Shown: piece by piece, positions 31,443-44,827 of the stretch
Layout: every line of letters begins with the position of its first letter
Position numbering within the stretch: position 1 is the stretch's first letter
From: Streptomyces sp. DH5
GTDB lineage: Bacteria; Actinomycetota; Actinomycetes; Streptomycetales; Streptomycetaceae
DNA: 64,000 nucleotides
NCBI RefSeq assembly: GCF_020873915.1
Contig: NZ_JAHWGP010000031.1
Location: forward strand, 28,533-92,532
Direction of reading: 5' to 3'
Program-made: the position numbers and the translations under genes
Notes under the pieces: generated by a model
The model's input: the letters and a program-made list of their open reading frames with translations, nothing else
The model's database searches: none
What the model was told of the DNA's origin: nothing

Positions 31443-32015
31443 ATGGTCAACCTGACGCGTATCTACACCCGGACCGGCGACAAGGGCACCACGAGCCTCG
31501 GTGACATGTCCCGGGTCGCCAAGACCGATCTGCGGATCTCCGCCTACGCCGACTCCAACGAGGCGAACGCGGTGATCGGCACCGCGATCGCCCTGGGCGG
31601 TCTGGACGAGGAGGTCGTCGGGGTCCTCACCCGCGTCCAGAACGACCTGTTCGACGTCGGCGCCGACCTGTCGACGCCGGTGGTGGAGAACCCCGAGTAC
31701 CCGCCGCTGCGGGTCGAGCAGTTCTACGTCGACCGGCTGGAAGCGGACTGCGACCTCTTCAACGAGCGGCTGGAGAAGCTGCGCTCCTTCATCCTGCCCG
31801 GCGGCAGCGCGGGCGCGGCCCTGCTCCACCAGGCCTGCACGGTCGTACGCAGGGCCGAGCGCTCCACCTGGGCGGCCCTCGAGGCCCACGGCGAGACCAT
31901 GAACCCGCTCACCGCCACCTACCTCAACCGCCTCTCCGACCTCCTGTTCATCCTGGCCCGCATCGCCAACAAGGAGACCGGCGACGTGCTGTGGGTGCCG
32001 GGCGGGGAGCGCTGA
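31443..32015 (+). CDS. PduO-type cob(I)alamin adenosyltransferase
   Basis: A 190-aa ATP:cob(I)alamin adenosyltransferase. The ATP-binding N-terminal motif YTRTGDKGTTSLG (8-20) and the central LPGGSAGAALLHQACTVVRRAER region (about 119-141) with the conserved Arg/Asp/Glu residues define the PduO fold. The enzyme makes adenosylcobalamin, the cofactor of IcmA and methylmalonyl-CoA mutase. The start is ATG 31443. It is separated from neighbours and convergent with the small membrane protein pair downstream. No cobalamin riboswitch is visible upstream (144-bp gap). Confidence 0.94.
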   Translation: MVNLTRIYTRTGDKGTTSLGDMSRVAKTDLRISAYADSNEANAVIGTAIALGGLDEEVVGVLTRVQNDLFDVGADLSTPVVENPEYPPLRVEQFYVDRLEADCDLFNERLEKLRSFILPGGSAGAALLHQACTVVRRAERSTWAALEAHGETMNPLTATYLNRLSDLLFILARIANKETGDVLWVPGGER

Positions 32016-32018
32016 GCC

Positions 32019-32216
32019 CTACCGCGGCCGTGCCGGGCCGCGCGCGGCCCGGTGCAGGCCCAGCAGCAGCTCGACGCCGCCCGCGCACGTCATCACCACG
32101 CCCACCTTGGCGGGCTCGACCCACGGCAGGTCCACTCCCCCGCCGAACAGCCACAGCCCCAGCCCGGCGACCAGGGTGACGGCACCGGCGAGGAGGCTCC
32201 GGGACGCCCGCCTCAC
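32019..32216 (-). CDS. small two-TM membrane protein (DUF5708-like)
   Basis: A 65-aa protein with two hydrophobic helices, LLAGAVTLVAGLGLWLFGGG (about 8-27) and AKVGVVMTCAGGVELLLGL (about 36-54), separated by a short loop, with Arg-rich termini (VRRASRS; HRAARGPARPR). It resembles small streptomycete membrane proteins labelled DUF5708; I hold that family name loosely. The start is GTG 32214-32216, overlapping the upstream gene's TGA as GTGA. Function unknown. Confidence 0.68.
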   Translation of the reverse strand: MRRASRSLLAGAVTLVAGLGLWLFGGGVDLPWVEPAKVGVVMTCAGGVELLLGLHRAARGPARPR

Positions 32217-32791
32217 GGGCGGACCCTCTCCCTGCCGGCGCCGGCGTCCGAGGGCTCGCCCGCCGGGGCCTTCTTCGGCCAGATCCAGTAGGCCGCGGCC
32301 ACCAGGCCGTGGATGCCGGTGATCTGCCACGCGGTCGAGCGCCAGTCCTCCAGCGACGTGACCCGGCCCGGGTCGCCGACGTACCGGATGGCGAGCTGGA
32401 GCAGCACGGTCGCCACGACGGCGCCCGCCACCGTGCCCAGCCAGACCCCGGTCTCGTGCCGGGCGCGGGCCGTGCCGTACCGCGGGCCGGGCGGACGGGG
32501 CGCGCCGCCCAGGCGGTGGGCGGCGTGACCGTCGAGCCACTTCACCGTGCGGTGGCCGTGGCCGACCGTGTAGCCGATGTACAGCGCGGCCAGTCCGTGC
32601 GTCCAGTTCGGCTCCGCGCCGTTCTTCAGGTCCAGGGCGGTGACGACCAGCAGCACGACTTCCAGCAGCGGCTCGCACAGCAGCAGCGCCAGGCCGGTAC
32701 GCGGCATCCTCAGCGGGTAGCGGAAGGCCAGTCCGGCGGCCAGCAGCACCCAGAAGCCGATCTCGCAGGCGGCGATCAAGGCGACGATCAC
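32213..32791 (-). CDS. multi-pass integral membrane protein
   Basis: A 192-aa protein with about five TM helices (near 2-22, 33-55, 66-82, 116-138 and 158-176) and a hydrophilic loop (about 85-112) rich in Arg/Pro. His residues are frequent (WTHGLAALYIGYTVGHGHR, GIHGLVAAAYWIW). The start is GTG 32789-32791, preceded by GAGAGGAG. It overlaps the small DUF5708-like gene downstream by 4 bp, so the two are coupled, and is divergent from the histidine kinase gene across 153 bp. No family recognised with confidence; it may be linked to the adjacent two-component system. Confidence 0.78.
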   Translation of the reverse strand: MIVALIAACEIGFWVLLAAGLAFRYPLRMPRTGLALLLCEPLLEVVLLVVTALDLKNGAEPNWTHGLAALYIGYTVGHGHRTVKWLDGHAAHRLGGAPRPPGPRYGTARARHETGVWLGTVAGAVVATVLLQLAIRYVGDPGRVTSLEDWRSTAWQITGIHGLVAAAYWIWPKKAPAGEPSDAGAGRERVRP

Positions 32792-32944
32792 GGTTCGCTC
32801 CTCTCGGTCACCCTTCCAGGCTCCCGTCCGGACCCGCCCGGGGCGTCGTCGCCGCCGATGAACTCGCGGTACATCGAAAGATGCAGTCCAGGACCGTCCG
32901 CGGGGAGCAGGCGGGCGGGTGCGCGCACGGTGTTGGATGGTGCC

Positions 32945-34123
32945 ATGGCCCTGCGACTGCCCCACCCGCCCCGCTTCGACGTGGGGGTCGCGCTCGCCGG
33001 ACTCGCCGGCGGGCTGCTGCTGTGGGGCTTCGGGCTCGGTGTCCGGCCCGGTACCGATCCGCTCGTGCTTCTCGACGGCCGCTGGCCGGTCCTGGTACCG
33101 CTCGCCGTGCTCGCCGGGTGCGAGCTGCTGCGCCGCACCACCCCGCGTACCGCCCTGGCCCTCGGCACGCTGGCACTGGCCGCGGACGTCATGACCCGGG
33201 GCAGCATCGCCTCGGTCGTGATGTACACGGACCTGATGTACGCCGCCGTCGTGTACGGCACGCCCGGCACCGCCCGCCGCCTGCCGTGGATCACCGGCGT
33301 GCTCACGATCGCCGCGACCCTGGTGCCCTACGCCGTGTGGCAGGTGCCGGACGCGCTGCTCCTCGGGCTGGTCGTCGGTGCCGTGACGTTCGGGCCGGCG
33401 TCGACCGGCCTCATCGTGCGCAACCACCGCGACGCCGCCGAGGCCGCCCGGCTGCGGGCCGAACAGACCGCACTGCTCGCGGAGATGGACCGGGTCCAGG
33501 CCGTGACCGCGGAACGGGCCCGCATGGCCCGCGAGTTGCACGACATGGTCGCCAACCACCTCTCCGCGATCGCCATCCACTCCACGGCGGCCCTCTCCCT
33601 GGACGACCCCGCGACCTCCAAGGACGCGCTCGGTGTGATCCGGGAGAACAGCGTGCAGGGACTGTCCGAGATGCGACGGCTCATCGGAATCCTCCGCGAC
33701 GGCGCCGACGACCGGGAACCGGCGGCGACCCCCACGCTCGACGGCCTGGGCAGCCTGGTCGACAACGCCCGCGCCAACGGACTGGACGTCACCCTCGACG
33801 CCACGTACAGCGACGTCCCCGCGCCGGTCGAACTGGCCGCGTACAGGATCGTGCAGGAGTCGCTGACGAACGCCCTGAAGCACGCGGCGCCGGGGAAGGT
33901 CACCGTGTGCCTGCGCCGGCCGGCCGACGCCCTCGACATCCGGGTCAGCAGTCCGCACGGCGACCGGGACGCCCCGCGCGCACCGGGCTCGGGCGCAGGT
34001 CTCGTCGGCATGCGGGAGCGGGCCGCCCTGCTCGACGGCACGTTCGAGGCCGGCCCCGAGGGCAAGCTGTGGGTGGTGCGCGCCACCCTCCCCGTCACCG
34101 ACATCGTCCAAGGAGACACCTGA
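32945..34123 (+). CDS. NarL-type sensor histidine kinase
   Basis: A 392-aa kinase. The N-terminal membrane part has several hydrophobic segments (about 13-33, 47-62, 66-84, 113-133, 137-157). The HisKA_3 dimerisation domain contains the phospho-acceptor His199 in ERARMARELHDMVANHLSAI. The HATPase_c domain has IVQESLTNALKHA (N box) and GAGLVGMRERAALLDG. The DXGXG-like segment is weak (IRVSSPHGDRD). The start is ATG 32945. It overlaps the response regulator gene by one base (TGATG). Confidence 0.92.
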   Translation: MALRLPHPPRFDVGVALAGLAGGLLLWGFGLGVRPGTDPLVLLDGRWPVLVPLAVLAGCELLRRTTPRTALALGTLALAADVMTRGSIASVVMYTDLMYAAVVYGTPGTARRLPWITGVLTIAATLVPYAVWQVPDALLLGLVVGAVTFGPASTGLIVRNHRDAAEAARLRAEQTALLAEMDRVQAVTAERARMARELHDMVANHLSAIAIHSTAALSLDDPATSKDALGVIRENSVQGLSEMRRLIGILRDGADDREPAATPTLDGLGSLVDNARANGLDVTLDATYSDVPAPVELAAYRIVQESLTNALKHAAPGKVTVCLRRPADALDIRVSSPHGDRDAPRAPGSGAGLVGMRERAALLDGTFEAGPEGKLWVVRATLPVTDIVQGDT

Positions 34124-34764
34124 TGATCCGCGTCCTGGTCGCCGAGGACCAGTCCGCCGTCCGCGCGGGACTGGTGCTGATCCTGCGCAACGCGCCCGGC
34201 ATCGAGGTGGTGGGCGAGGCGGAGGACGGCGAGCGTGCGGTGGCGCTCGCCCGCGAACTGCGCCCCGACGTGGTGCTGATGGACGTGCAGATGCCGCGCC
34301 TGGACGGGGTGTCGGCGACCCGGCAGGTGGTGGACGGAGGGCTCGCCGACGTCCTGGTGCTGACCACGTTCGACCTCGACGAGTACGTGTTCGGGGCGCT
34401 GCGGGCGGGCGCGGCCGGGTTCCTGCTGAAGAACACGGAGGCGAAGGACCTCATCACGGCGGTGCGCACGGTGGCGGCCGGCGAGGGCATCGTGGCCCCG
34501 GCCGTCACCCGGCGGCTGATCGCCGAGTTCGCCGCCGGGCCCACGCGTGAGGTGACGGGGAATCCGGCGGTGCTGGACTCCCTCACCCGGCGCGAGCGCG
34601 AGGTGCTGTCGTGTCTCGGCGAGGGGCTGTCCAACGCCGGTATCGGGGTGCGGCTCGGCATGGCCGAGGCGACGGTGAAGACGCACGTCAGCCGGCTGCT
34701 GGGCAAGCTGGAGCTGCGCAGCCGGGTGCAAGCCGCGGTGCTCGCTCAGGAGTTGGGGATCTAG
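34123..34764 (+). CDS. NarL/LuxR-type response regulator
   Basis: A 213-aa response regulator. The receiver domain has AEDQSAVRAGL, phospho-acceptor Asp54 (VVLMDVQMPRLDG), Thr in LVLTTFDLDEYV and Lys in GFLLKNTEA. The C-terminal LuxR HTH (about 148-213) has LTRREREVLSCLGEGLSNAGIG and MAEATVKTHVSRLLGKL. The start ATG 34123 shares one base with the kinase TGA; AAGGAGA at 34110-34116 is the ribosome site. Together with the kinase it forms a standard pair. The target is unknown. Confidence 0.94.
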   Translation: MIRVLVAEDQSAVRAGLVLILRNAPGIEVVGEAEDGERAVALARELRPDVVLMDVQMPRLDGVSATRQVVDGGLADVLVLTTFDLDEYVFGALRAGAAGFLLKNTEAKDLITAVRTVAAGEGIVAPAVTRRLIAEFAAGPTREVTGNPAVLDSLTRREREVLSCLGEGLSNAGIGVRLGMAEATVKTHVSRLLGKLELRSRVQAAVLAQELGI

Positions 34765-34793
34765 CGGACGTCCGGGACGAACCGCGAGGACGG

Positions 34794-34835
34794 TGGTCCA
34801 GACCTATTGACCCGTGGTCCAGACCTTTCTATTCT
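34794..34835 (+). promoter_or_regulatory. chitinase promoter with twin 12-bp repeats
   Basis: TGGTCCAGACCT occurs perfectly at 34794-34805 and 34815-34826, start-to-start 21 bp. Between the copies lies a -35 (TTGACC, 34807-34812), followed after 17 bp by a -10 (TATTCT, 34830-34835). Twin 12-bp repeats around the -35 are the established hallmark of streptomycete chitinase promoters, and the half-sites resemble the DasR consensus (TGGTCTAGACCA). Regulation by N-acetylglucosamine through DasR is inferred from that knowledge. Confidence 0.9.
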
Positions 34836-34901
34836 CGCGGCACTGCGGGCGTGATGGCTCAGTCACGTCCACAACGGCTTCTCCCCATAAGGAGGCGCAG
34901 C

Positions 34902-36725
<1,824 letters not shown>

Positions 36726-36752
36726 ACCGCACGGCCCCCAGGGCCACAGCCG

Positions 36753-36800
36753 GCACGTGGAACCGCCCCCGGACGAGTGTCCGGGGGCGGTTCCACGTGC
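36753..36800 (+). terminator. chitinase terminator with 22-bp perfect stem
   Basis: Arms at 36753-36774 and 36779-36800 pair perfectly around a GAGT loop. No T-tract follows. The stem is the longest perfect one I found. Confidence 0.85.
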
Positions 36801-36899
36801 TCCGGCGCGCTCCGCCGGCCGGACCCCAGGCCGCGTTCGCCCTCCCCCGGCCGCTCCGCTGCCGGGGCACCCCCACCCAGCGGGGCCCTGAACGTCGCT

Positions 36900-37355
36900 C
36901 TACGCGACGTTCACCCTCTGGCCGGGCGGGGCCGCCTCCAGCCAGGCGAGGAAACCGGTCAGCGCGTCCTCGCTCATCGCGAGCTCCAGGCGCGTCCCGC
37001 GGTGCAGACAGGCGAGGATCACCGCGTCCGACAGCAGCGCCAGCTCCTCCTCGCCCTCGGGGGCGCGGCGGCCGGCCACCTCGATCGCGGACCGCTCCAG
37101 GACGCGGCGCGGCCGGGGCGCGTACGAGAAGACGCGGAACCACTCGACCCGGTCGCCGTTGTAGCGGGCCACCCCGTACGCCCAGCCCTTGCCGCCGGAC
37201 TCACCGGCGGTCTCGGGGGCGTCCCAGCGCAGGCTGCAGTCGAAGGTGCCGCCGGAGCGCTGGATCAGCCGCCGCCGCAGACCGAAGACGAAGAGCCCCA
37301 CCAGCACGAGCGCCACGACGATTCCGCACACAGTCAGAGCGAGGACCATCGACAC
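36900..37355 (-). CDS. DUF2550 membrane protein
   Basis: A 151-aa protein with one N-terminal TM helix (about 4-26, VLALTVCGIVVALVLVGLFVFGL) and a cytoplasmic beta-rich domain (about 35-145): GGTFDCSLRW, GWAYGVARYNGDRVEWFRVFSYAPRPRRVLERS. This matches the actinobacterial DUF2550 family, whose gene lies beside the ATP synthase operon in streptomycetes. The start is GTG 37353-37355 or ATG 37347-37349; both sit behind GAGGAGGT. Function unknown. It is immediately downstream of atpC, in the same direction but beyond a terminator. Confidence 0.9.
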   Translation of the reverse strand: MSMVLALTVCGIVVALVLVGLFVFGLRRRLIQRSGGTFDCSLRWDAPETAGESGGKGWAYGVARYNGDRVEWFRVFSYAPRPRRVLERSAIEVAGRRAPEGEEELALLSDAVILACLHRGTRLELAMSEDALTGFLAWLEAAPPGQRVNVA

Positions 37356-37405
37356 CGACCTCCTCGTCTCCTAGGTAACGGAACGGAAAAATCATCCAGA
37401 TCTGC

Positions 37406-37453
37406 CTCAGCCGCGACCGGCTCCGGATCGCTCCGGTGCCGGCCGCGGCTGAG
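37406..37453 (-). terminator. atp operon terminator
   Basis: Arms of 16 bp at 37406-37421 and 37438-37453 pair with one mismatch. The hairpin lies 25 bp beyond the atpC stop on the minus strand. Confidence 0.75.
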
Positions 37454-37477
37454 TGACGTCATCGCACCTCGTCGGGG

Positions 37478-37855
37478 TCAGCGCCCCGCCGTCGCCGCCC
37501 GCAGACGGACGTCCGCGCGGCGCTCGGCCTCGGGGTCCTCCTCCGCCTTCGCGCGGGTCAGTTCCTGCTCGACGCTCTTGACGTCGATCTCGTCCGACAG
37601 CTCGGCGGTCTCGGCCAGCAGCGACAGCTTGTCGTCCGCGAACGAGATGAAACCGCCGTGCACGGCGGCGACGACCGTCCCGGCCTCGCGCGTACGGATG
37701 ATCACCGGGCCCGACTCCAGCACACCGAGCAGCGGCTGGTGACCGGGCATGACGCCGATGTCGCCGGACGTGGTGCGCGCGACGACCAGGGTGGCCTCGC
37801 CGGACCAGACCTCTCGGTCGGCCGCGACCAGCGCGACGTGCAGCTCAGCAGCCAA
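37478..37855 (-). CDS. atpC: ATP synthase epsilon subunit
   Basis: The 125-aa epsilon subunit of F1, part of the central stalk and inhibitory for ATP hydrolysis. The N-terminal beta-sandwich (AAELHVALVAADREVWSGEATLVVARTTSGDIGVMPGHQPLLG) and C-terminal helical hairpin (about 90-125) are complete. The start is TTG at 37853-37855, behind GAGGAG with 5-nt spacing; GTG 37876 in frame has no ribosome site. It is the last gene of the operon, separated from atpD by 131 bp containing two hairpins. A TTG start and upstream hairpins could set its lower yield. Confidence 0.93.
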   Translation of the reverse strand: MAAELHVALVAADREVWSGEATLVVARTTSGDIGVMPGHQPLLGVLESGPVIIRTREAGTVVAAVHGGFISFADDKLSLLAETAELSDEIDVKSVEQELTRAKAEEDPEAERRADVRLRAATAGR

Positions 37856-37922
37856 GGTGGCTCCTCGGGTCACCACCCGGCGGTTGTGCCGGGTGTTGGT
37901 TACAAGTCTAGTGGGCGTAGGA

Positions 37923-37971
37923 GAGGGGGCGGGACGTGCCCGCCCCCTCAGCGGTGAGCCGTGCGGCTCAC
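37923..37971 (-). promoter_or_regulatory. tandem hairpins between atpD and atpC
   Basis: Hairpin A has perfect 11-bp arms at 37923-37933 and 37939-37949. Hairpin B has perfect 7-bp arms at 37954-37960 and 37965-37971 with a GTGC loop. They occupy the only sizeable gap in the 3' half of the atp operon. They may act as partial terminators or mRNA stabilisers. Confidence 0.6.
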
Positions 37972-37986
37972 ATCAGAACCTGGGAG

Positions 37987-40340
<2,354 letters not shown>

Positions 40341-40361
40341 GAGTCAGGTCCCTTCCTTACG

Positions 40362-41951
40362 TCACTTGGCGGCGGACGGGGCGTCCTCGCCGAGCAGCTT
40401 GCCGTCGCTGGTCTCGAACTGCTTCTTGAAGTCCGCGATCGCCTCGGCCACGGCCTGCAGGGTGTCGTCGGACATCTTGCCGCCCTCGCGGATGGAGGTC
40501 ATGAGGCCCTGCTCCTTGCGGTGCAGGTACTCCAGCAGTTCCTTCTCGAAGCGGCGGATGTCCGCGACGGGCACCTCGTCCATCTTGCCGGTGGTGCCGG
40601 CCCAGACGGAGACGACCTGGTCCTCGGTGGACATCGGCTGGTACTGGTCCTGCTTCAGCAGCTCGACCATGCGCTGACCGCGCTCCAGCTGCGCCTTCGA
40701 CGCGGCGTCCAGGTCGGAACCGAAGGCGGCGAACGCCTCGAGCTCACGGAACTGGGCGAGGTCCACGCGCAGACGGCCGGAGACCTGCTTCATCGCCTTG
40801 TGCTGGGCGGAACCACCGACTCGGGAGACGGAGATACCGACGTTCAGCGCGGGGCGCTGACCGGCGTTGAACAGGTCCGACTCCAGGAAGCACTGGCCGT
40901 CGGTGATGGAGATGACGTTGGTCGGGATGAACGCCGAGACGTCGTTGGCCTTGGTCTCGACGATCGGCAGACCGGTCATCGATCCGGCGCCCATCTCGTC
41001 GGAGAGCTTCGCGCAGCGCTCCAGCAGACGGGAGTGCAGGTAGAAGACGTCACCCGGGTAGGCCTCACGGCCCGGCGGGCGGCGCAGCAGCAGCGACACG
41101 GCACGGTAGGCGTCGGCCTGCTTCGACAGGTCGTCGAAGATGATCAGGACGTGCTTGCCCTCGTACATCCACTGCTGGCCGATGGCCGAGCCGGTGTACG
41201 GCGCCAGGTACTTGAAGCCGGCCGGGTCGGACGCCGGGGCGGCGACGATGGTCGTGTACTCCAGCGCGCCGTTCTCCTCCAGCGCGCGGCGGACCGACGC
41301 GATGGTGGAGCCCTTCTGGCCGATGGCGACGTAGATGCAGCGGACCTGCTTCTTCGGGTCGCCGGTGCGCCAGTTGTCACGCTGGTTGATGATCGTGTCG
41401 ACGGCCAGGGCGGTCTTGCCGGTCTGGCGGTCGCCGATGATCAGCTGGCGCTGGCCACGGCCGATCGGGGTCATGGCGTCGACGGCCTTGTAGCCCGTCT
41501 CCATCGGCTCGTGCACCGACTTGCGCTGCATGACCGTGGGGGCCTGCAGTTCGAGGGCGCGGCGGCCCTCGGTCTCGATCTCGCCGAGGCCGTCGATCGG
41601 CTTGCCGAGCGGGTCGACCACACGGCCGAGGTAGCCCTCGCCGACCGCGACGGACAGGACCTCGCCGGTGCGGGTGACCGGCTGGCCCTCCTCGATACCG
41701 CTGAACTCACCGAGGATGACGCAACCGATCTCGCGCTCCTCGAGGTTCAGGGCGAGACCGAGGGTGCCGTCCTCGAACTTCAGCAGCTCGTTGGCCATCG
41801 CCGAGGGAAGACCCTCGACCTTCGCGATGCCGTCGCCGGCAAGGGTGACCGTACCGACCTCCTCGCGCGAGGCCGCGTCCGGCTTGTACGACTGGACGAA
41901 GTTCTCCAGCGCGTCCCGGATCTCCTCCGGCCGGATCGTGAGCTCCGCCAT
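40362..41951 (-). CDS. atpA: ATP synthase alpha subunit
   Basis: The 529-aa alpha subunit of F1, carrying non-catalytic nucleotide sites. Walker A is GDRQTGKTA; the signature [17 protein letters not shown] is intact. It has the extended C-terminus (to about 529) common in actinobacteria. The start is ATG 41949-41951 ([18 protein letters not shown]), behind GGAGAGCAGGGAA; an open frame extends further upstream without support. A 124-bp gap with two hairpins separates it from atpH. Confidence 0.97.
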   Translation of the reverse strand: MAELTIRPEEIRDALENFVQSYKPDAASREEVGTVTLAGDGIAKVEGLPSAMANELLKFEDGTLGLALNLEEREIGCVILGEFSGIEEGQPVTRTGEVLSVAVGEGYLGRVVDPLGKPIDGLGEIETEGRRALELQAPTVMQRKSVHEPMETGYKAVDAMTPIGRGQRQLIIGDRQTGKTALAVDTIINQRDNWRTGDPKKQVRCIYVAIGQKGSTIASVRRALEENGALEYTTIVAAPASDPAGFKYLAPYTGSAIGQQWMYEGKHVLIIFDDLSKQADAYRAVSLLLRRPPGREAYPGDVFYLHSRLLERCAKLSDEMGAGSMTGLPIVETKANDVSAFIPTNVISITDGQCFLESDLFNAGQRPALNVGISVSRVGGSAQHKAMKQVSGRLRVDLAQFRELEAFAAFGSDLDAASKAQLERGQRMVELLKQDQYQPMSTEDQVVSVWAGTTGKMDEVPVADIRRFEKELLEYLHRKEQGLMTSIREGGKMSDDTLQAVAEAIADFKKQFETSDGKLLGEDAPSAAK

Positions 41952-41984
41952 CTGAGTTCCCTGCTCTCCTTGTTGGGCCCGAAG

Positions 41985-42053
41985 TTTCACTTGGGGGGAT
42001 GGGGACTCCCCCCTGAAAGAGGTGAATCCTCTGCACGGCCCAACGAGGGCCGT
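41985..42053 (-). promoter_or_regulatory. paired hairpins between atpH and atpA
   Basis: The larger hairpin has GGGGGGA (41993-41999) pairing with TCCCCCC (42007-42013), extended outward by TTTCA (41985-41989) and TGAAA (42014-42018). A second one has 7-bp arms at 42035-42041 and 42047-42053. They lie in the leader of atpA, the gene needed in highest F1 stoichiometry with atpD, and could mark an RNA processing or stability site. Confidence 0.55.
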
Positions 42054-42075
42054 AGTCATGCGTGTGCTGTTGCTG

Positions 42076-42891
42076 CTAGCTCGCCATGCGGCGGGCGACG
42101 TCCTCGAGCCGGTCCGCGAGCGAGCCGTTGATGATCTCGTCGCCGACCCGCACCCTGATCCCGCCGAGGACCTCGGGGTCCACGTCGAGGTTGAGGTGCA
42201 TCTCGCGGCCGTAGAGCTTCGCCAGCGCGGCGCCGAGACGCCGCTTCTGGGTGTCGCTCAGCGGGACCGCGGAGGTGACGATGGCGACCGTGCGGTCGCG
42301 ACGCTCGGCCGCGAGCCTGGACAGGGACTCGAGTCCCGCCTCCAGACTACGTCCCCGCGGCGCGGTGACGAGGCGCGTCACCAGTCGCTCGGTGGTGGCC
42401 CGGGCGCGGCCGCCGAGGAGCTGACGCAGCAGCTCGCCCTTGGCCGTGCCGCTCGCGGCACGACTGGTCAGCGCGGCCCGCAGTTCGGTGTCGGACGAGA
42501 CGATCCGGGCGAACCGGAACAGCTCGTCCTCGACGTCGTCGAGGATGCCGGCCTGCTGGGCCGCCGTGAGGTCGGCCGTGACGGCCAGCTCCTCCAGGGC
42601 GTCCACCAGGTCGCGCGACTGCGACCAGCGGGAGCGCACCGTCCCGGCCAGCAGGTCGGCGGTCGGGCCGCCCACCTGGCCGCCGAAGACGCGTCCGGCC
42701 AGTTCGGCCTTGGCGTCGGCGGCCTGCGCCGGGTCGGTGAGGACCCGGCGCAAGCTGACCTCGCGGTCGAGCAGCGCGGTGACGGCGGCCAGCTCGTCGG
42801 CGAGCTGCGCCGCGTCCACGGACGTGGAGTCCGTCAGCGCGTCCAGTCGCTCTCGTGCGGCGGCCAGGGCCTCGCGGCTCGCTCCGTTCAT
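42076..42891 (-). CDS. atpH: ATP synthase delta subunit
   Basis: A 271-aa delta subunit, the peripheral stalk cap that binds the top of F1. It is about 90 residues longer than the E. coli protein because of an N-terminal extension, which is usual for streptomycetes. The C-terminal hallmark [37 protein letters not shown] is present. The start ATG 42889-42891 overlaps the atpF stop (ATGA). Confidence 0.95.
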   Translation of the reverse strand: MNGASREALAAARERLDALTDSTSVDAAQLADELAAVTALLDREVSLRRVLTDPAQAADAKAELAGRVFGGQVGGPTADLLAGTVRSRWSQSRDLVDALEELAVTADLTAAQQAGILDDVEDELFRFARIVSSDTELRAALTSRAASGTAKGELLRQLLGGRARATTERLVTRLVTAPRGRSLEAGLESLSRLAAERRDRTVAIVTSAVPLSDTQKRRLGAALAKLYGREMHLNLDVDPEVLGGIRVRVGDEIINGSLADRLEDVARRMAS

Positions 42892-43433
42892 CGTGCGGCC
42901 TCGGCCTTCTGGTCGAGGTCGTCGAGGAAGCGGTCGATCACACGGCTCTGCCGGGCGTGGTCCTCGAGGGACTCCCCGACGAGCTTGCCGGCCAGGTCGG
43001 TGGCGAGCTTGCCGACGTCCTGGCGCAGCGCGGACGCGGCGGCCTTGCGGTCCGCCTCGACCTGGGTGTGACCGGCGGCGATGATCTCCTCACGCTGCCG
43101 CTGGCCCTCCGCGCGCATCTCGGCGATGAGCGCGGCGCCCTGCTCCTGCGCCTCCTGGCGCAGGCGCGCGGCCTCGTGGCGGGCCTCGGCGAGCTGAGCC
43201 TTGTACTGCTCCAGCACGCTCTGGGCCTCGGTCTGGGCCGCCTCGGCCTTCTCGATCCCGCCCTCGATCGCCTCGCGACGCTGCTCCAGAACCTTGTTGA
43301 TGTTCGGGAGGAGCTTCTTGGCGAGGAAGCCGAAGACGATGACGAAGGCGAGCAGGCCGATGACGAGCTCGGGAATCGGCGGAACGAGGGGGTTCTGTGC
43401 CTCCTCGGCCGCGATATGAAGCAGTGGGCTCAT
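42888..43433 (-). CDS. atpF: ATP synthase b subunit
   Basis: The 181-aa peripheral-stalk b subunit. One N-terminal TM helix (about 21-40, PELVIGLLAFVIVFGFLAKK) is followed by a long right-handed coiled coil rich in Ala, Glu, Gln and Arg to the end. The start is ATG 43431-43433. It overlaps atpH by 4 bp (ATGA), giving coupled synthesis of the two stalk subunits. Only one b gene is present, so the stalk is a homodimer. Confidence 0.96.
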   Translation of the reverse strand: MSPLLHIAAEEAQNPLVPPIPELVIGLLAFVIVFGFLAKKLLPNINKVLEQRREAIEGGIEKAEAAQTEAQSVLEQYKAQLAEARHEAARLRQEAQEQGAALIAEMRAEGQRQREEIIAAGHTQVEADRKAAASALRQDVGKLATDLAGKLVGESLEDHARQSRVIDRFLDDLDQKAEAAR

Positions 43434-43477
43434 ATCAGAGTGCCTTTCGTCTGGTGGGACGGTCGTGGATCAGATGA

Positions 43478-43726
<249 letters not shown>

Positions 43727-43780
43727 TCACGGTTCCGGTGGGGGTGGACCACCGGACGACTGGGGGCGGGTGCGGGGCGC

Positions 43781-44602
43781 TCAGTGGTGCTCGGCGAGCG
43801 CGCCCTGGATGTAGGTGACGGTCAGCAGGACGAACACGTACGCCTGCAGGGCCTGGATGAACAGCTCGAAGGCGGTCATCACCAGGACCATGACGAACGA
43901 GACGCCGGCGTAGGCGATCCCGATGCCGTTCAGCAGGTACCAGCTGGCGATGGTGAACAGCACCAGCAGGATGTGGCCCGCGAACATGTTGGCGAAGAGT
44001 CGCACGGCGTGGGTGAAGGGCCGCACGAGCAGGTTCGAGAAGGCCTCGATCAGCATGACGACCGGCAGGGCGGCGCCGAGCGACTTGTCGTAGCCGGTGA
44101 AGTTCTTCAGGGCGCCGACGAAGCCGTGCTTCTTGAAGGTCAGCGAGACCCACACGGCGTAGACGAGCAGCGCGAGCACCAACGGGTACGCGATGATCGA
44201 CGTCACCGGGAACTGGGCGAGCGGGATGATCGACCAGAGGTTCATCATCCACACGAAGAAGAACAGGGCGACGACGAACGGGACGTACTTCTCGCCCTCG
44301 CGCTTGCCCATCGTCTCGTAGACGACGCCGCGGCGGACGAAGTCGTAGCCGGCTTCGGCGACCATCTGGAGCTTGCCGGGGACGACCCTGGGCCGGCGGA
44401 AGGCCGCCCAGAAGAAGCCGATGATGACGATCGAGCCGAGCAGCGCCAGCAGCATGGGCTTGTTGAAGTACAGGTTGCTGTCGCCGTCACCCCAGAGGGG
44501 CTTGTAGAGGAACGAGTGCAGCCCGGGAGACGGGAAGCCACAGCCGTCGAAGATGTGGCAGTCGGTCTCGAAGGCGAGCACCTGCGTCGGGTCAGCACTC
44601 AC
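43781..44602 (-). CDS. atpB: ATP synthase a subunit
   Basis: The 273-aa membrane a subunit forming the proton half-channels. The essential Arg lies in LVRPFTHAVRLFANMFAGH; five to six TM helices are predicted. The N-terminus (SADPTQVLAFETDCHIFDGCGFPSPGLHSF) is periplasmic and contains two Cys. The start is GTG 44600-44602 behind a near-ideal AAGGAG with 6-nt spacing, in preference to the longer upstream frame. A 225-bp gap to atpI precedes it. Confidence 0.96.
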   Translation of the reverse strand: MSADPTQVLAFETDCHIFDGCGFPSPGLHSFLYKPLWGDGDSNLYFNKPMLLALLGSIVIIGFFWAAFRRPRVVPGKLQMVAEAGYDFVRRGVVYETMGKREGEKYVPFVVALFFFVWMMNLWSIIPLAQFPVTSIIAYPLVLALLVYAVWVSLTFKKHGFVGALKNFTGYDKSLGAALPVVMLIEAFSNLLVRPFTHAVRLFANMFAGHILLVLFTIASWYLLNGIGIAYAGVSFVMVLVMTAFELFIQALQAYVFVLLTVTYIQGALAEHH

Positions 44603-44827
44603 CGCGGGCTCCTTCGGCGTGGCGCATGGATTCGGCAACCTCGTGGTGTCGGCGCGGCACGGGGCCGCGGATCGGCACGGGACTGGTGGTACGGGTTTGG
44701 GGGCGGCAGTGGGGCATCTCGCCTCGCGATGTGACAGGCGTCAGCTCGGATGCCCGCGCCCGCGATGCCGCAGTTGGCACCGGACGATAGCAGGGTCTCC
44801 CGTGCGCCTTTATCCCGGCCCTACGGC

